From Apostichopus californicus (lineage: Eukaryota > Echinodermata > Holothuroidea > Aspidochirotida > Stichopodidae), in assembly GCA_020650975.1 (NCBI GenBank), contig JAIPMN010016776.1, positions 1 through 64,000 on the forward strand: a DNA stretch of 64,000 bases, read 5' to 3'. Position numbers and translations under genes: made by a program. The notes under the pieces are model-generated. The model was given only the letters and a program-made list of their open reading frames with translations. It had not been told where the DNA came from and did no database searches. Within the stretch, counting starts at the first letter, position 1, and each line of letters opens with the position of its first letter. Positions 40,501-55,500 of this stretch are shown here, piece by piece.

Positions 40501-43500
40501 AAGAGTTATTGGAGGGACTGGATAAATTAGAAAGAGTCTTTGGAGGGACTGGATAAATTAGAAAGTCTTTGGAGGGACTGGATAAATAACAGTCTTTGTA
40601 GGGACTGGATAAATTACAAAGTTGCTGTAAGGACTGGATAAATTAAAAGGAGTCTTTGGAGGGACTGTATAAATTACAAAGAGTTATTGGAGGGACTGGA
40701 TAAATTAGAAAGAGTTGCTGGAAGGACTGGATAAATTAGAGTTGTTGGAGGGACTGGATAAATTAGAGTCTTTGGAGGGACTGGATAACTTAAAAATAGT
40801 CTTTGAAGGGACTGGATAAATGTGAAATAATCTTTGAAGGGACTTGACAATTTAAGGCTTTGGCAGGACTGAATAAATTAGAAAAAGTCTTTGAAGGGAC
40901 TGGATAAATCAGAAAGAGTCTTTGAAGGGACTGGATAAATCAGAAACAGTCTTTGAAGGGACTGGATAATCAGAAATAGTCTTTGAAGGGACTGGATAAA
41001 TCAGAAAGAATCTTTGAAGGGATGTATAAATTAGAGTCATTGGAGGGACATTTAATACTTTATTTGTTGTTATAAACTCATTACATCTTTATGTAATCAT
41101 TATCATGTAAAAGAACTCACAATCCTGTATCAAATGCTTAGGTACCCAGGGGATAACCAATAGAGGGAAGTAGGGTGAAAGGGGAGATAAAGGGGAGGGA
41201 GGTCACAGGTGGGGTCACTCATCTTCACTGTTGGTGTCAGTCTAATGAACAATAAGTTTATATCTACAAATTGCATTTATTCTGCATTTTCATAAATAAA
41301 TAATGGGAATCCAAAGGATCTGAATGCTAATCCTTACCCTGTTATAGATTTAGGAAGTAATATTATGCCTGGCTGAGGAGGAGGGAAGTCTAGCAATCTG
41401 TTATTCAACCAACCATGCAGCTTTCTCCAAGAACCAGAAATATTTGCCTAGTTCAAGACTTGCATACCAACACTACTGTATGTCAGTAGTCTATAAAACA
41501 GATAACCTTAAGGTATAACAATCTGTCAACAGACTTTTGCTCAATTTCCTTCAGTGTTTATCAAGTTTGTCAACAGTGATATCTTAAATGGAGTTATATA
41601 TAAACAGTTTACCCCAGACAGTCTGCAGTGGTATTACAGGCACATCATAAATAATATTACTATGGATTATTGCTACAGCATGCAGCAGCAGTTACAGCCT
41701 GAAGGCTAGATTGGCCAGAGAATAAACACGGGTCCTAGCAATAGGCAAAATTCATCACTAAAGAAGGAAGGACTGGTAAAAAGGAGAGGGCATAAATGAT
41801 GGAGGTGTATGAGAGAGTAAATGTGGGGGCATATGAGAGGGTAATGAGGGGGGTGTATGAGAGATTAAATGTGGGGGCATACAAGAGGGTAATGAGGAGA
41901 AAATGAGCAGGTGATGAGGGGGGCATATTAGGGGTAAATGAGAAAGCATATGAGAGGGTCAATATGAGGGGCATGAAGAGGGTAATGATGGGGCATATAA
42001 GAGAGTTAATGAGGAAGCATATGAGAGTAAATAAGGGGACTTGTTAGATAGTTACTGAGTGGGCATATGAGAGTGCATATGAGCTCTAGGATAATGAGGG
42101 GGAAATGAGCAGGTAATGAGGGGGCATATTAGGGGTAAATGAGAAGGCATATGAAAGGGTACATATGAGGGGGGGCATGAATAGTTAATGAGTGGCAAAG
42201 GGAAGGCATTGTCATCTAGTGACTCAATGGCAAATAATAGTTAGACAGGTAAAGAGCATGCACTAATTTTCTTTCATGATCCATGACAGGTAAACATAAG
42301 TAGGATGGATGAAGAGACCTGGTAGGCTAGCAGCCGGGAATACTTTTTAAAACATGAAAGATACTCACACAAACATGCTGGAAAGTCATAGAAACCACGT
42401 TCACACTGATCACAGAATTGACCGCCGTAGTTGACCTTGCAAGGACACTGTCCTCCACTCGGAAGACACACCTTGTTCTCTGTGCCGTTGATGTTACAGT
42501 CACAAGCTAAAGGAGTAAGAAAAATAAAATTGTTTACAAAGATATTCACAAAATACTGACAGTTTAAATTAAGTCTGATTTTGTCTGCTTCAAAAGCTGA
42601 TTAAGATGCCAGCAATGGGGCACCTTTCCTCTTGGACACCTCCAATTACCAAAAAGACTGTACCAAAGGGGGGTGGGGGTGGGGGTGGGGGAAGGACAAG
42701 TTCCTGCAGGAGCGCATTATTCAGAATGGAAGCATAAAAACTAAACAAAAACCAGCCAGAGGAAAGAGAAGCTGACTTCATATAATTGCTTTACTGCATA
42801 CCACAAAGGTGAGAAAGTTCTTATCCTACTTCTCATAAGCATCTGAATACAAACCTCTTCACTAGCTCTGCCTGATACCCCTTCCCCCTTACCCCTTCCT
42901 CTACCCCTATTAACACATTAATAGATACTCAAAAGCAGATATAAAGACAGCAGCTTAAAGCCAAAATGAAACAGTACTGTACGAGCAGACAATAATTTTT
43001 CATATTGTAGATCAGCCACAGAACGGTAACCAATTAAGGGAAGCACTTAGGAACTAAACCTTTTCAGAAAATATTCTCCTGAAAGCATGATTATGCATTC
43101 CAGAAGTCTTGAAGAATTATTAAGACAGCCGTAAAGTCCAAACAGAATGTGATTTCTATTTTAATATTTAATATTACAATAATTCATTCAGTCAATAACT
43201 GAACCTTGCCTGACAACTAACAGACCTACAGTATACTATATTATTGTTTGTTTTGTTATGAAAATTGACAAATAAACACTATTTTATTATTTCATTTTAG
43301 TGGACTGATGAGTCGAATTTACAGAAAACCGAATCAGAACTTCCGTTGCTAAGACCGTGTTCCGGCTCCAAAGTCAAGTTTCATACCAGATGGAATCATT
43401 TACTTTGGTTGGTATCCTAATAAGCCTAGCCAAGATATTTGGTTAATCATGACCTTGTTTAAAAGAAGCATATGAGCACGATCATCCTCTTTCCAGTTTT

Positions 43501-46500
43501 AACCGTCTAGATTGAAGAATGCTGCTGAGATGGTCTCCCCAACCGTCACGTTTAATTTAGCCAGCCTAGAGAGAGGTTCGTGACCAGACTTCACCTGCTG
43601 TGAAGTTTTTACAACAAACATGGAAAAGTCTGCGGCAGCGAGCAGTCTTCAGTACCCAGCCAGTAAAGAAACTAGAAGAAACAGGTGGTATTTATCAGAC
43701 TTAAAGGGATTTAACCTCAAGAAGATTTGAGAATTTCCTCCTAAATGCAGTCGAAAAATTAGAGAAGTGTCCTGGTCCAGAGACCATTAATGGCGATAAA
43801 ACCTAGCATCTGGCCCGGCTTAAGTTACTGTACATGGATTTATCATTGATGATAAATCCATGAGTTAACTATTTGAAATTGTCTCCTACATAGCAGAATG
43901 AGCTAAACTTCTGTTAATTGAATAGCCACCCTACCTGTAGTTTTAAATTCTAAGCTATTTGTCTTCTCTCACATCCACATGTGGCTGCTAATTCAATGTA
44001 AAATAAACTGTCTTCCAAACTATAGTCCTCTCTCTTTCTCCGCTTCTCTCAAAGACACCTAAAAGGTCAGTCTCAGAAACAATTAATTGTCATAATTTAT
44101 TCACCCATCATATCCCAGTAAATGAATAGGACATGTCTAGGCTGATCTTTATCAATTGTTTCCAATAGCTGCATATCTCAAGAGCTGTATATTCAACAAA
44201 TTTGTGGTGCTAAAAAAAATTTTTTTTATTGCTTTTATAAAGTAAACATGATTATTTATGATGGCCAACTGCTTCTGACTAATTCCTTGTATGGTACAGA
44301 TTTTAAATGAAGCGTAAAAGGTCAGTTAGACTTTCAAAATGGTAAAAGTTTCACCAACAGCTCCCTTTCTTTTAACCATGTTTCATGTTGGTCAATTGAC
44401 ATTACATATAGTCTTTGGATTCACTGCAGCACTTTGCCTTTTCTCGCAACTGTGTACTATTTGTTTCCACATTTACAGACTATGGGGTCGTTTATAAGTT
44501 AGAAATTATCCCAGTCTCTTTCCCCATCATTCTCCTTAGCATAGCAGCTGATTCCCCTCCTCAGAGATATGATGCTGCTTTAATGCTTTATTAGAAAGTA
44601 ACAGTCATGTTACCTCCACAGTGACCACATTTCTATCCCAAACTATGCTGATGTCACTGCCCTATCATGCAACAGTGCTTACCATTCTGCGGCTATTATG
44701 ATCGACTGAATTATTTAATATTCTGTAAATGTATGGTTTCAATCAATGTGTTAGCAAAATTGCTTCAATCCCAAGAAATGTGTATTTTTCATATATACCA
44801 ATCTAAAGCACAGAAGTTTGTTTTGATCAATATAACACATGCATCATGTCATATTGTCTAGCTAGGCTTTCCTTTAAAGTAATGGAAGAGTAACATTACT
44901 TGCTAATGTTTACTTTCTTTATACTCTCTACTTTAAAATCCCTTATACAGATATTTTATATTTATACTGGAAATAAATAAAGTAAAAAGATACAACTTAT
45001 TTTTGATTAGTGGTGGGCCACCACCTGCTATGGGGAACCTCTTTAATACCAATTTAGTCCTTAATACCTCAGGAATTAATTCCTGGGTGTTCTGAACGTG
45101 ACAATTTACGACAACATGGGTAAATAGACTAAATACTACAGTCATATGACACGTCTAACAATGATCCACTTTAAACAATGCCCTATAGTGTTGTGTAGAG
45201 GATTTTCAATGCGATCTCCTCGGTAAAATCAAAGGTAATCTTTAGTATTGTGATTGGTTATTAGTTATTAACTATATATTCATTATCATGTATGTCATGT
45301 GATGTGGTCAAGAGACCCAGATCGAAGCTTCTGGAAAGACCTTTGCTGGTTTTCCCGCCAGTCACGTTCTGGTTGTAAAGTGATGAATTGACAAGCAGAC
45401 GCAGAGAAATATCAAATAAATTGGGGTCGAATCAGACCTTAATCGTGTTTCTGATTGTTGTTAATTAACCTGAGATGTCTAACTAATCAAGTGTACGACC
45501 AAAAAACACAACACTAGAGATTAATTCCTTTTAAGTTGGTGATGTCATGAAACCCACAAATGATTTACATTCACTTAATTTGATCAATGATATCATAAAA
45601 CTAATAAAAGGGCAGAAATAAATCGATATTAGTGGAAAAGCAAAATAGTCAATGCTGATACCAATCTTTATTTCAACTTTTCACTGCATGTAATGAGGCA
45701 GTGGTGGTTTATCTGATTGTTCTTTCCCCCCTCCCCCTTCTGTCCCCCTCCCTCTGAAAGATGACCTAAACACAATTTCCATCTTGGTATATTCTGCTTT
45801 TCGAAAAAATTTTCAGTATTAAAAAGTTTCTGGAATTCTCCTTTAATGATGGGGTTGTCTTCTCAGAGCAGGTCTAAATTAAATAATTAATCCATTGTTT
45901 TAAATATTATAATAACTCAACAGAAACATATCCTTCTAGTTTCATATATAACAGATCATTCTTTGATGACAATCAACACCATTTGTCCTTGACTAATTTG
46001 TAATACATTATAAACATGTCATTAGAGGCCATTTAAGTCTATGTTTAATATCCCAGTGAGTTTCGTGTTGTATCTAAGGCACTGACCTAAACGGTATGAG
46101 TATTAAACTAAATAGTCCATTCACTTTAACAAATTAATATCAGCTGTTGATACGATTTTGTCTCAAAAATTTAAAAGCAGAATAGAAATACCGTCTGCAC
46201 AACAAAAATCAAAATTAATTTTGTGCCTAAAAGCCTTTAAAGATCATCAGTATTGGCCCCAAATTTTAACTTTCTAAGAAATGCTAGAAATTTTCAAGAA
46301 TCCTCTCACAGATACTCTGATCTTTGAAACTATTCCCAGCCATTAAAGAACGACAGGGAACTACCTGAAATAAACGAAAAAGATGACGAGGGAAGGGGGG
46401 GGGAACTACTTGAAATAGACTGACGGTGAACTACTTGAAATAAATGGCAGTGAACTACTTTCACAGCAGGAGTACATGCTTTTTAAACTTTATGCAAAGG

Positions 46501-49500
46501 TGACTACTATTTTACATTTCTAGAATATTTGGGGGCAACATCATTGCCTTTAACTTGAATATCTGGCAATGGTTGAAACCATTCATATTGAAATGTTTAT
46601 ACAAGTCAGACTCAACATTCCTGAAAATAACTTCTGTTTATTTACAAACAGTAGCTTGAATGAAAATGACAGAATAACTTAAGTTCATATTTCAAATGTA
46701 AAAATACATACAGGTCAGTTACCTTAGGCAGGATGTACATAAAAAAAACATTCCAATGTAGAGGTTATAATACTTACGCTTGCAGGTGGGAAAGTCATAG
46801 TAACCTTCATTGCACTCCCCGCAATCTGGTCCAGTGAACCGAGGTCGACATTCACACTGTCCTGTGATTGGAGCACAGTTGCCAGTGGAGAAGTAAGGAT
46901 CACAATCACATGCTGAAATATTTGAAATCCAAACAAATAATTAACACTTTGTGTGACCATGCATAGAGGGGATAAACTTTCCCAATAGTCACAGAACAAA
47001 GTCTCAATACCTGTTTGCTGATGAAATTCGGAAAAACAAACTTCCAAAGTAGATTCAATGTTTCTTATTCTAAATGCACTCTGAACAGGTGGGCTTAATG
47101 GAGAAAAGTTGTCGCAATCGAAAGAAAGATATTTATTTCTGTTGCACTTATGGCGGGAACAATTTACAGTAAAATCACTGCAACCGCCCATGTCATCGTG
47201 TTCATTACACAAATGTAAACAATATAGTCTACACATGCGGCCAGATCAAGATTTTAACACAGTCCTATACTCGTATGATTATCCATTTTTTTTCAATTCA
47301 TATGAAAATTGCATAAAACAGTGTCATTTGCACTGAGCTTTTAGTGCAGTAAGCTGGAAAGGTCTAAGTTTAAATTTGGCACACACTTGGTGAGACTTTA
47401 ACTCCATCGGCAACCAATCCCCATCACCCACCCCCCCCCCTCCCAATTACTCCCATACTTTTTTCTCCCTTTCTTTGGAACACAATTGTGTAAAAACAAC
47501 ATAAATACAGCAAAAATAAATGTTAAATCAACTCATGAAATTTTTGACAGGTGAGAGCAATTACTCCAGATACTGAGAATGGATCACATCAGGATACCCA
47601 TACATAGATGAAATCAGTGATTTAATGAACTGTGGAATTCAATTTAATCTGATAATCAAAGCCAGTTTCTCTTTCATTTGCAAAACAGTGGAAATACTGC
47701 ACTGAGAGGGTATCTATGACTGTAAGTCAACAAAATGAAAAGAAGTAAATTTAATCTGGTAACAAGATCTAGATTCAATCAGTAATGGGTGATGAATAAA
47801 GGTCTAGTGAAGCATTTTGAAATCTCTAGGGTTGAATGACTCATTCCTTAGGTTACATATTGGATATGCCTCATGCAAGGATTTGAAGTATGTATGGTAA
47901 GGATTAGAAACAGGTATGTCAATAACAACACTAGACCTAGACTTGAAGTATGCATGCCTGTAGTATGGTGAGAACAGACCTAAGATTGTAGGCCTTATAA
48001 CAACAGACCTTAGAACCCAACAGTTCTGCCTGTAGTATGGTGAGAACAGACCTCAACCTTGTAGGTCTGCATATAATATTGTAATAACAGACCTAACCCA
48101 ACAGTTCTGCCTGTAGTATGGTGAGAACAGACCTCAACCTTGTAGGTCTGCATATAATATTGTAATAACAGACCTAACCCAACAGTTCTGCCTGCAATAT
48201 GGTGAAAACAGACCTAAGCCTTGTAGGTCTGCATATAATATTGTAATAACAGACCTAACCCAACAGTTCTGCCTGCAATATGGTGAAAACAGACCTAAGC
48301 CTTGTAGGTCTGCATATAATATTGTAATAACAGACCTAACCCAACAGTTCTGCCTGCAGTATGGTGAGAACAGGCCTGAGCCTTGTAGGTCTGCATATCA
48401 TATTGTAATAACAGACCTAACCCAACAGTTCTGCCTGCAATATGGTGAAAACAGACCTAAGCCATGTAGGTCTGCATATAATATTGTAATAACAGACCTA
48501 ACCCTACAATACTGCCTGCAGTTTCTTGTTCACAACAGACTTTGTTAACATTGTTTACTTCTTTAATATTTAAGCAAATTAAAATAGGTCATATGACAAC
48601 TGTTTCACTTTTTTATGACTAGTCAGATAGTTTCCTGCTTTTAGTCTATTTTTTCATCTTTAGATGTTGACATACCGGTTGTTGGGTTTGATTGAAACTA
48701 AAGAACGACACTCATATAGGTTTACATCGAACTCACCTTCACAGACAGATGCAGATTCCAGAGCTTGGTTACCGAGGCGATAGTAACCATCTTCACATAG
48801 CTCACAGTTTACACCAGCAGTATTATGTTGGCAGTCAATACAAACCCCGCCGCCATCGTACCGGCCAGAAATATCCAAGGAGAGACGATTCCTGGATACT
48901 TCTTCATCATAATAGCAATCACTCGAGTGCTCATGACAGTTACAGGCTGCAAGAAAAGATAAACATTATTGCACCTTTGGCTAGCCATGAGAGACAAGAT
49001 TCACTATAGATTATCCTTTCAGGGCAAGTATAAGTCAAGGTCATGTAATAACTTAATGGAGACTATAAAGAGTGGCAAATAGACCTGTAGAAAACATTGA
49101 ATGTTGAGAACATTATTCACAGAGAGACAATATTATCTCAGCATGACAGCATATATCACGGACAAATTATCTACAGGTAGATTTAAAGCTCTTAAATAAA
49201 GGCAAATGAACCATGTTCTTTCTGTATTAACCTTTTACTTGTTTGGGATAAACATGACATTGCTAATCATGGTACAGTAAAGCAACAATAGTTATCTATG
49301 CACTTTCATTCTTTTATAACTATTATAAATTCTTGGACAATTTCAATCAAATTATACTCAACAAGTATCACTGAGGAACAGACTGTTTGAAGAAGAAAGG
49401 GAAAGAAGAAGGGGGTTGGGGGTGCAAGGAGAGGACAATAGAGGAGATGGGAGTAGGCAAAAGCAGTGGCGGAGCTAGGGGTATTGGTCAGGGGGGTCGA

Positions 49501-52500
49501 GAATGGTCTGTAGGGGTGCTTTCGACACTATCTAAGCAGAGCGCCACCACAGGTTGGCGCGGAGCGAACAGAAATTTTTTGAGTAAAGATACTCCCTAGA
49601 TCGCCGGAAATTACCCTTTCCAGGCCTTGTTAATTTGCAGATAAACGAAGAATAAATAGGTGTCATCGCCAACAAAATGTGACAAATGTCAATAGGGAGA
49701 TGAGAGCTCAATGAAAAGTCAATAATCGCGAATAAGTAAAAAGTGGTTAAAAGCTGAAAAGGGTGCCAGCAGTCCATTTGAGTCCGTCAGGGGGGGGGGG
49801 CATTCGCCCCCCCCTGACTGTATGGACGCTCCGCCACTGGGCAAAAGGCAAAGCAAGAGTAAGGGAGAGAGGAGGGGCTGGAAGAGAACTAAAGAGGCTA
49901 TTGGAGAGAACCTCGTTGTACATACGTTCACACTCATTGGAATCTTCAAGTGTTGCTGGTTTCCATTTTTTCTGGACGAATCCTGGACAACAGATTTCAC
50001 ACTCTGAACCACAAGTATTGTGAGAGCAGGTACAGATAAGGCGATCATCTGGGCCAGGGGTGTCACAGGTATCAGCATGTCCATTACAGACACAGCGCCC
50101 TCCAATGGAGATATCCTTTATACTGTAGTAATACTGCAGATAACATACCATATGAATATATGCATAAATAGATATGCATAAATAGATTGCATAAATAGTT
50201 AAATATAACACAGTAGAGTATATCTGGATTATACAATATCTAACAGGTATGAAGTTATATAGGCTAACTAGTGTTATTCTGAGATAGCTATGATAAGGCT
50301 TGGGGGGGGGGGAATTCAGATTTAGTCACAGATGATAAATAGGTCACAGTTATAGCTTCACTTAAAAAAAAAAAAAAAACATGTATTGATTGGAAAATAA
50401 TTCTGAAAGCCATGAAATGAGGTAAACATTGTTATATCCAAAAATCTACAGTAAAATTCCCAAACAAGACGAAAAAAGTAATAGTCCTTTTCTTAAAATT
50501 CAATCAAAGCATATCTCTGTTCTAGGGCTAGAACACTAAGCTGCCACAGGTTACCCCATGTTTAAACTTTTCATTATCCCACCCACCAGTCCGTTTTGCC
50601 CTCCCACCACCACTCCCCCCTCCCCTCCTCTCCGATGCCCTTCCATCCATAAATATATATCCTCAATCATTTAATTCTCTACCATAGCTGTCCTTTGATG
50701 TGTTTCAAATGATTCAAGGAAGAATTCTGAATTCATAACTGTTGCCTGGGGGGGGGGGGGACTTACCCTTCTGGTGACTGTTGGGTCCTGTCGAGCTAGG
50801 CCCATCAGATGACCCAGGAGAGTGTTGGTGCGTAGGAGACGTAGCCTGATGTTGGTGGCTTTAGTCCATTCCTGGAGTGTTTCTGAATATGAGAAGTTAT
50901 CAGCTCCTGGCCGGTCATTCACAAGAGACACAACAATCTGCAAGATTTAATTATGATTATGTATTTGGTTTGTTTGTCTGTCTGTATGTCTTTTTGTGTC
51001 AAGTAAACATATGGAAACTTTGGCTCTATAAACAACCCGTTGTCAGAGAATTAAATGCTGTTGTACGCTACGAAATTGCTGTGAGAGCACTGCACACTGT
51101 GCTGTGTTCAGATTAGCCGCGTAAAGGAGGACTTCACAAATTTCTTACGATGCTTTTATTAAAAGTACGAGCCTTAATATTGACCAATCAAGTCCAAATT
51201 TATATCACTAGAGAGAAGAGTCAACAAACTTTCCTTTGGCATAGGAAAGAAATTGGTTATGCAATCACACTCCCAGCAAGCACAACGTAAGCATTGAGAC
51301 ATTTTGAAGAGGTTCAATGCTTTCGGAACTGGTTTTTACTTATGGGGTTTAGTTCACACGCATAATAAATAACGACACATCATTGTAAAGTGGACACAAT
51401 ATTCTTATAATAACATTTAGAAAGAGTTTTCTGAGTGCTATACTTAGAAAGTAATGAAAAGAGTTAGCGCGAAATGTGCTTATTTGTAGTGATATTTGCT
51501 GTGTAACGGGGTGTTTTGTGCCGAGTTCTGCAAGGATTCCATATGCTACTAAACTACTTAGTAATATAACGCCCATCACCCAAACTGTGTTATGTGCCTG
51601 ATGTACACTTTACGTTGAAGAAATCTAATTTAACTTTCTCATCAACCAATCAAACCTAACTATCTATGTCCAGTATTAATCTAAACTGAACATAACAGAA
51701 ATGAACAAAAATAAATTATCAAAAAGATATTTAATGAAAGAAATCATTGCATCTTATTAATTCAATTATCATACTAGCTACTATTGATTTTTTATGAACT
51801 GTAATATTTTCATTTCCTTTTCTTTTTCTTTTCCTTTTTCAGGGAGTCTTTTACTTCAATGTTAAGCCAATATAGGCTTTTTAGAAGACTTCCTTTCACA
51901 ATGTATATTCACGTGATAAAACAAATAAATCAAATCAAATAAATCAAAACATAATATTGGTAAATGTCTAATATGGTAACTTCTCTTTGGTTTGTGTCTA
52001 TTTGTTTTCTTTCATCAAAGAGCTTGGACCAAGGGCCTACTAGATTCTTAACCTTTTGCTACATATTTAGCATCTTCCAGTGCACTGTGAATGCAACCCT
52101 CCATGAACCCTCAAGAGTTCTATTGCACACATTGCAAATAGTATGTAATTAAATAGTATGTAATTACAGCATATCAGCTCCTTCTTCCCCCACCTCCTCC
52201 ACGATGAAGTTCTCTCACCCTACCATCCAGGGACCCTCTCTGATCCCCCCCCCCTCCCTCACCCGAAGTATGTTACATACAAGGATTACAGAAGTGTTCG
52301 GAGCTCATTTTCTGACTCTTACAGCATATTGCCACACAAGATATCTTGAACTGTATTACACTTATATAAACACTTCCTATAAGTCAATAAAATCTAAATG
52401 CTGTGGACCTTTGATTCTGACAATTCACACGCATCATCGAAAAGACTTTGTTTGTTCAAATCCATTCAAACTCAATGAAATTGTAGTACTAAGGTACAAA

Positions 52501-55500
52501 GGTGAGGGCACTAAAACCAACACTTTAGTTCAGCACCTTTAATAATCTCTAAAGTAAATACCGATTACTGAATTTTATGTAAACAGGCAAAGGGAAACGG
52601 AAAACCTGGATTTCACACAACTATAACCATCACAGTGATAAACATTGTACTTTAAATGAAGCCTAGCAAAGCAACTACGAGTCAGCAGTATATTGACCAA
52701 TGGAAACCATTAATAAACCATTGAATCTATTGGTTGAATGTTACCTAGGCAACTAAAGAATAAATTGTCATTTATAAATAGATAGTATCATGGAAAGACT
52801 TAAATGTAACATCAACAAACCTAACCTGTAATTTATATATCTAAACAATAATAAAGAAAAACCCCAACTGACCTTCATAACATACTATGTTTTCATTGAC
52901 TGTCACATTACACTTTTAAGATCACAGATGTCAAGATTTAATGATCAATAAATGGGGGTGGGGTGACTTTTAACACAGAAAGGCCTGAAGTAGTATAGCC
53001 TGTGTCTAAAGTTATAACCTGGATGCCATTTCAAAGATTCCCTGGATCTATTTTAGTTAACTTACCTGCAAACCTCACAATTTGTTCACTACCTTGCTGC
53101 CACACTAATAGCAGCAGCTCCTTGGTCATATGCTACCAAAATAAATTCAGTTCTGTCCACCTTAACACTGAGATGATCTTACGGGACATCCGTAGTATTT
53201 AACCGATTACACAACTGCTCTTGATATTTCAGACATATTCCTTAATTAATACCAAATTGTAAATAAGTGTTCCTCTTTACAGTAGTGTACAGTTTCCTCA
53301 CTAATTTAAGTTTCTAGAAGGCCAGGTGCAATATCAGAATGTTCAACTCACAAATTACGACACCAAGGCTGAAATTGAAAACTTGAGATAAGTATAATAG
53401 AGAGAAATGATCTTAGAGCATAAGGTGAGATTTAAGCTAATAGTAGATATATTTTGCAGTTCATATATGTCCAGCAAAATTGTTAATAGTGAAAATCAAT
53501 CTTATCTACCCATCTAGAATTTCAACTGAGCTGCTCCAAGCAGAACCCCCCCCACCCCCCCAACCCCACCCTACCCCACCCCCATACCACTCTCAGTAAC
53601 ACAGTACACATATTATTTAGACTTTGTTAGTTTGCTACAATTTCGGAAGACCAAAATTGCTTTCAGATAATCAAAATGGAAGACCTAGTCGTCCTGGTTA
53701 CACAAAGCAAAAAAACCTTAAACATTTGCTCTGCCAATGAAGACCTAAGCATCATGGCAACATTATTAATATTAATATATGTTCATAACTTAACTTAACT
53801 TAACAGAGACCTAATCACAGCCATAGGGTTAAAGGGTGGCACTTCTGTGACAATTTCAAAATGAAACTTCAAATGAAGTTATAATCCTTCCTCTCTACAC
53901 TTCATATCTTTACCGATCTTTTTGCCCACTAGCTAATTAACATTTAATTTGTGGCTTTTATATCAACTTGTGAGCTGTAGTTATCATACATTGAACAAAT
54001 CAAGATGTGTTTGTTCCGCTGGTTATAATACACACGGCATGCACTGGTCTGTGAAATTCATGGTATTCCTGTGAAATAATAAATCTTGAAGTGATTTTTT
54101 TTTTTTTTTGCTTTCGAAGCTGAAATTAACCCAGACCCTGTCAGAGGACAGATGTGTGTATTTTTATGGAGAATTTATGGGCAGTCAACCTCTGGGGTTC
54201 CAAACACAGGAATTTAATGATGCAATGAAATTCCAGCAGCGGCCAAGACCAATGTTACTGAATAGATGCTGTCAGACGGTCCATGGGTTAATAGTGGACT
54301 GCATTGCGAGAGTACACAAACAATATATCCTGAGCCACCCTGAAGGTGAACCTATTAAAAGTGAAAATATGAGTGACCCACATTTCAGCGGGTTTCACAA
54401 AAGTAAAATGAATTTAAATAGTACCGGCTGCGAATGAATACGGGCAAGATTGGGGTTCGGTTTCGGGCCATCTCTCAAAGAACAAAAGTAATTGATTTAA
54501 CTATAAGATGGAGTTTAAATGTTCCTATCAGATACCAAAATACACAGTTGATACTCTGCAAGTATTATTTCACAGACCCTAGGTTGTTAAAGATGGAAGT
54601 TGATGACAGTTCATAAAGAACTTCAATTACTGATGAGATTTTTAATACAGAGATGAATAGGAGGAGAGTTATGTACAGTACATAGAGCAGGCATGGTGGT
54701 TCTGCTAAAAACATCCTTTCTGTTTGCTGACAGTACTTCATTGGAAGGAAATGAACTCCTCCCCCTCCCCTCCCCCTCCCCCTTCCCTCCCCTCCCCCAA
54801 CCCCCTCCCAGGCTAACTTAATTGACATCATGTCATTTACAACATAACCAGTAGCGAGTTGCAGTCGATTATTTTTGCAGATCTACAGGAAAAACAAACT
54901 GAAAGTGAGGTTTCATGACACATCTTCCTGTATTTACACATAAAAACCCTAGATTGACTGGTGTATATATACAGTATATGAATGTTTGTATGTTTTTTAG
55001 ATCCTCATGCAAGCAGGAACTTGCGACTGGTGTATATTATTATTGTTAAAGTTTTCCACCGTTTCCCAGGAAATGTTCACACTGCATTAATCATCATAGC
55101 TGAATCACTGTCAGAAAATTTGGATATTAACCAAATTGGTACTGATAATCAAAATGTATTGCCAATCCTTGTGTAAAGGTTAACTATGTAGAGCCTCTTT
55201 TATGCCAGGTGTCATATATGACAGGCAGAATGAGAAGCAGTAGGGAGGTAAACTGGGGAGGGGAGGGGTATGGGGAGGGAAGGGGGAGGGGTAGGGGAGG
55301 GATGACTTTTCAGCCAATAATACCCCTCCCCCTGCTTGCTCCCCATACCATACAGGTATGAAGTTAAATTTTCTCTACAAAGTGTCATACAGTGACCAAA
55401 GCCTAAGAATTTACAGCTCAAGATGAATGTGTCACCAGCGGCCAGATTGCCACCAGCACAACTTGCCAAACAGAAGCCTTTAAATCATTGAGAAAAATAC

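Larger units (their letters stand above)
37906..42368. other. Long intron between exons 6 and 7, mostly tandem repeats
   Basis: With the adjacent minisatellite this 4.9-kb intron is largely made of separate arrays at 38715-39415, 40095-41045 and 41765-42200. The rest (37906-38714, 39416-40094, 41046-41764) shows no recognisable feature. Confidence 0.75.

Noticed and set aside
45290-45450. Possible solitary long terminal repeat
   Set aside because: Only a GC-richer patch and an AATAAA-like signal are visible; no paired ends or target duplication were found.
46724-47236. 170-codon minus-strand open frame, the longest uninterrupted frame in the window
   Set aside because: It combines exon 5 of laminin with intron and most of MITE copy B; only 46778-46912 is coding.
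54108-54437. 109-codon plus-strand open frame inside the first visible intron
   Set aside because: No recognisable domain, no repeat or splice context supporting it, and a length within chance expectation for AT-rich sequence of this size.
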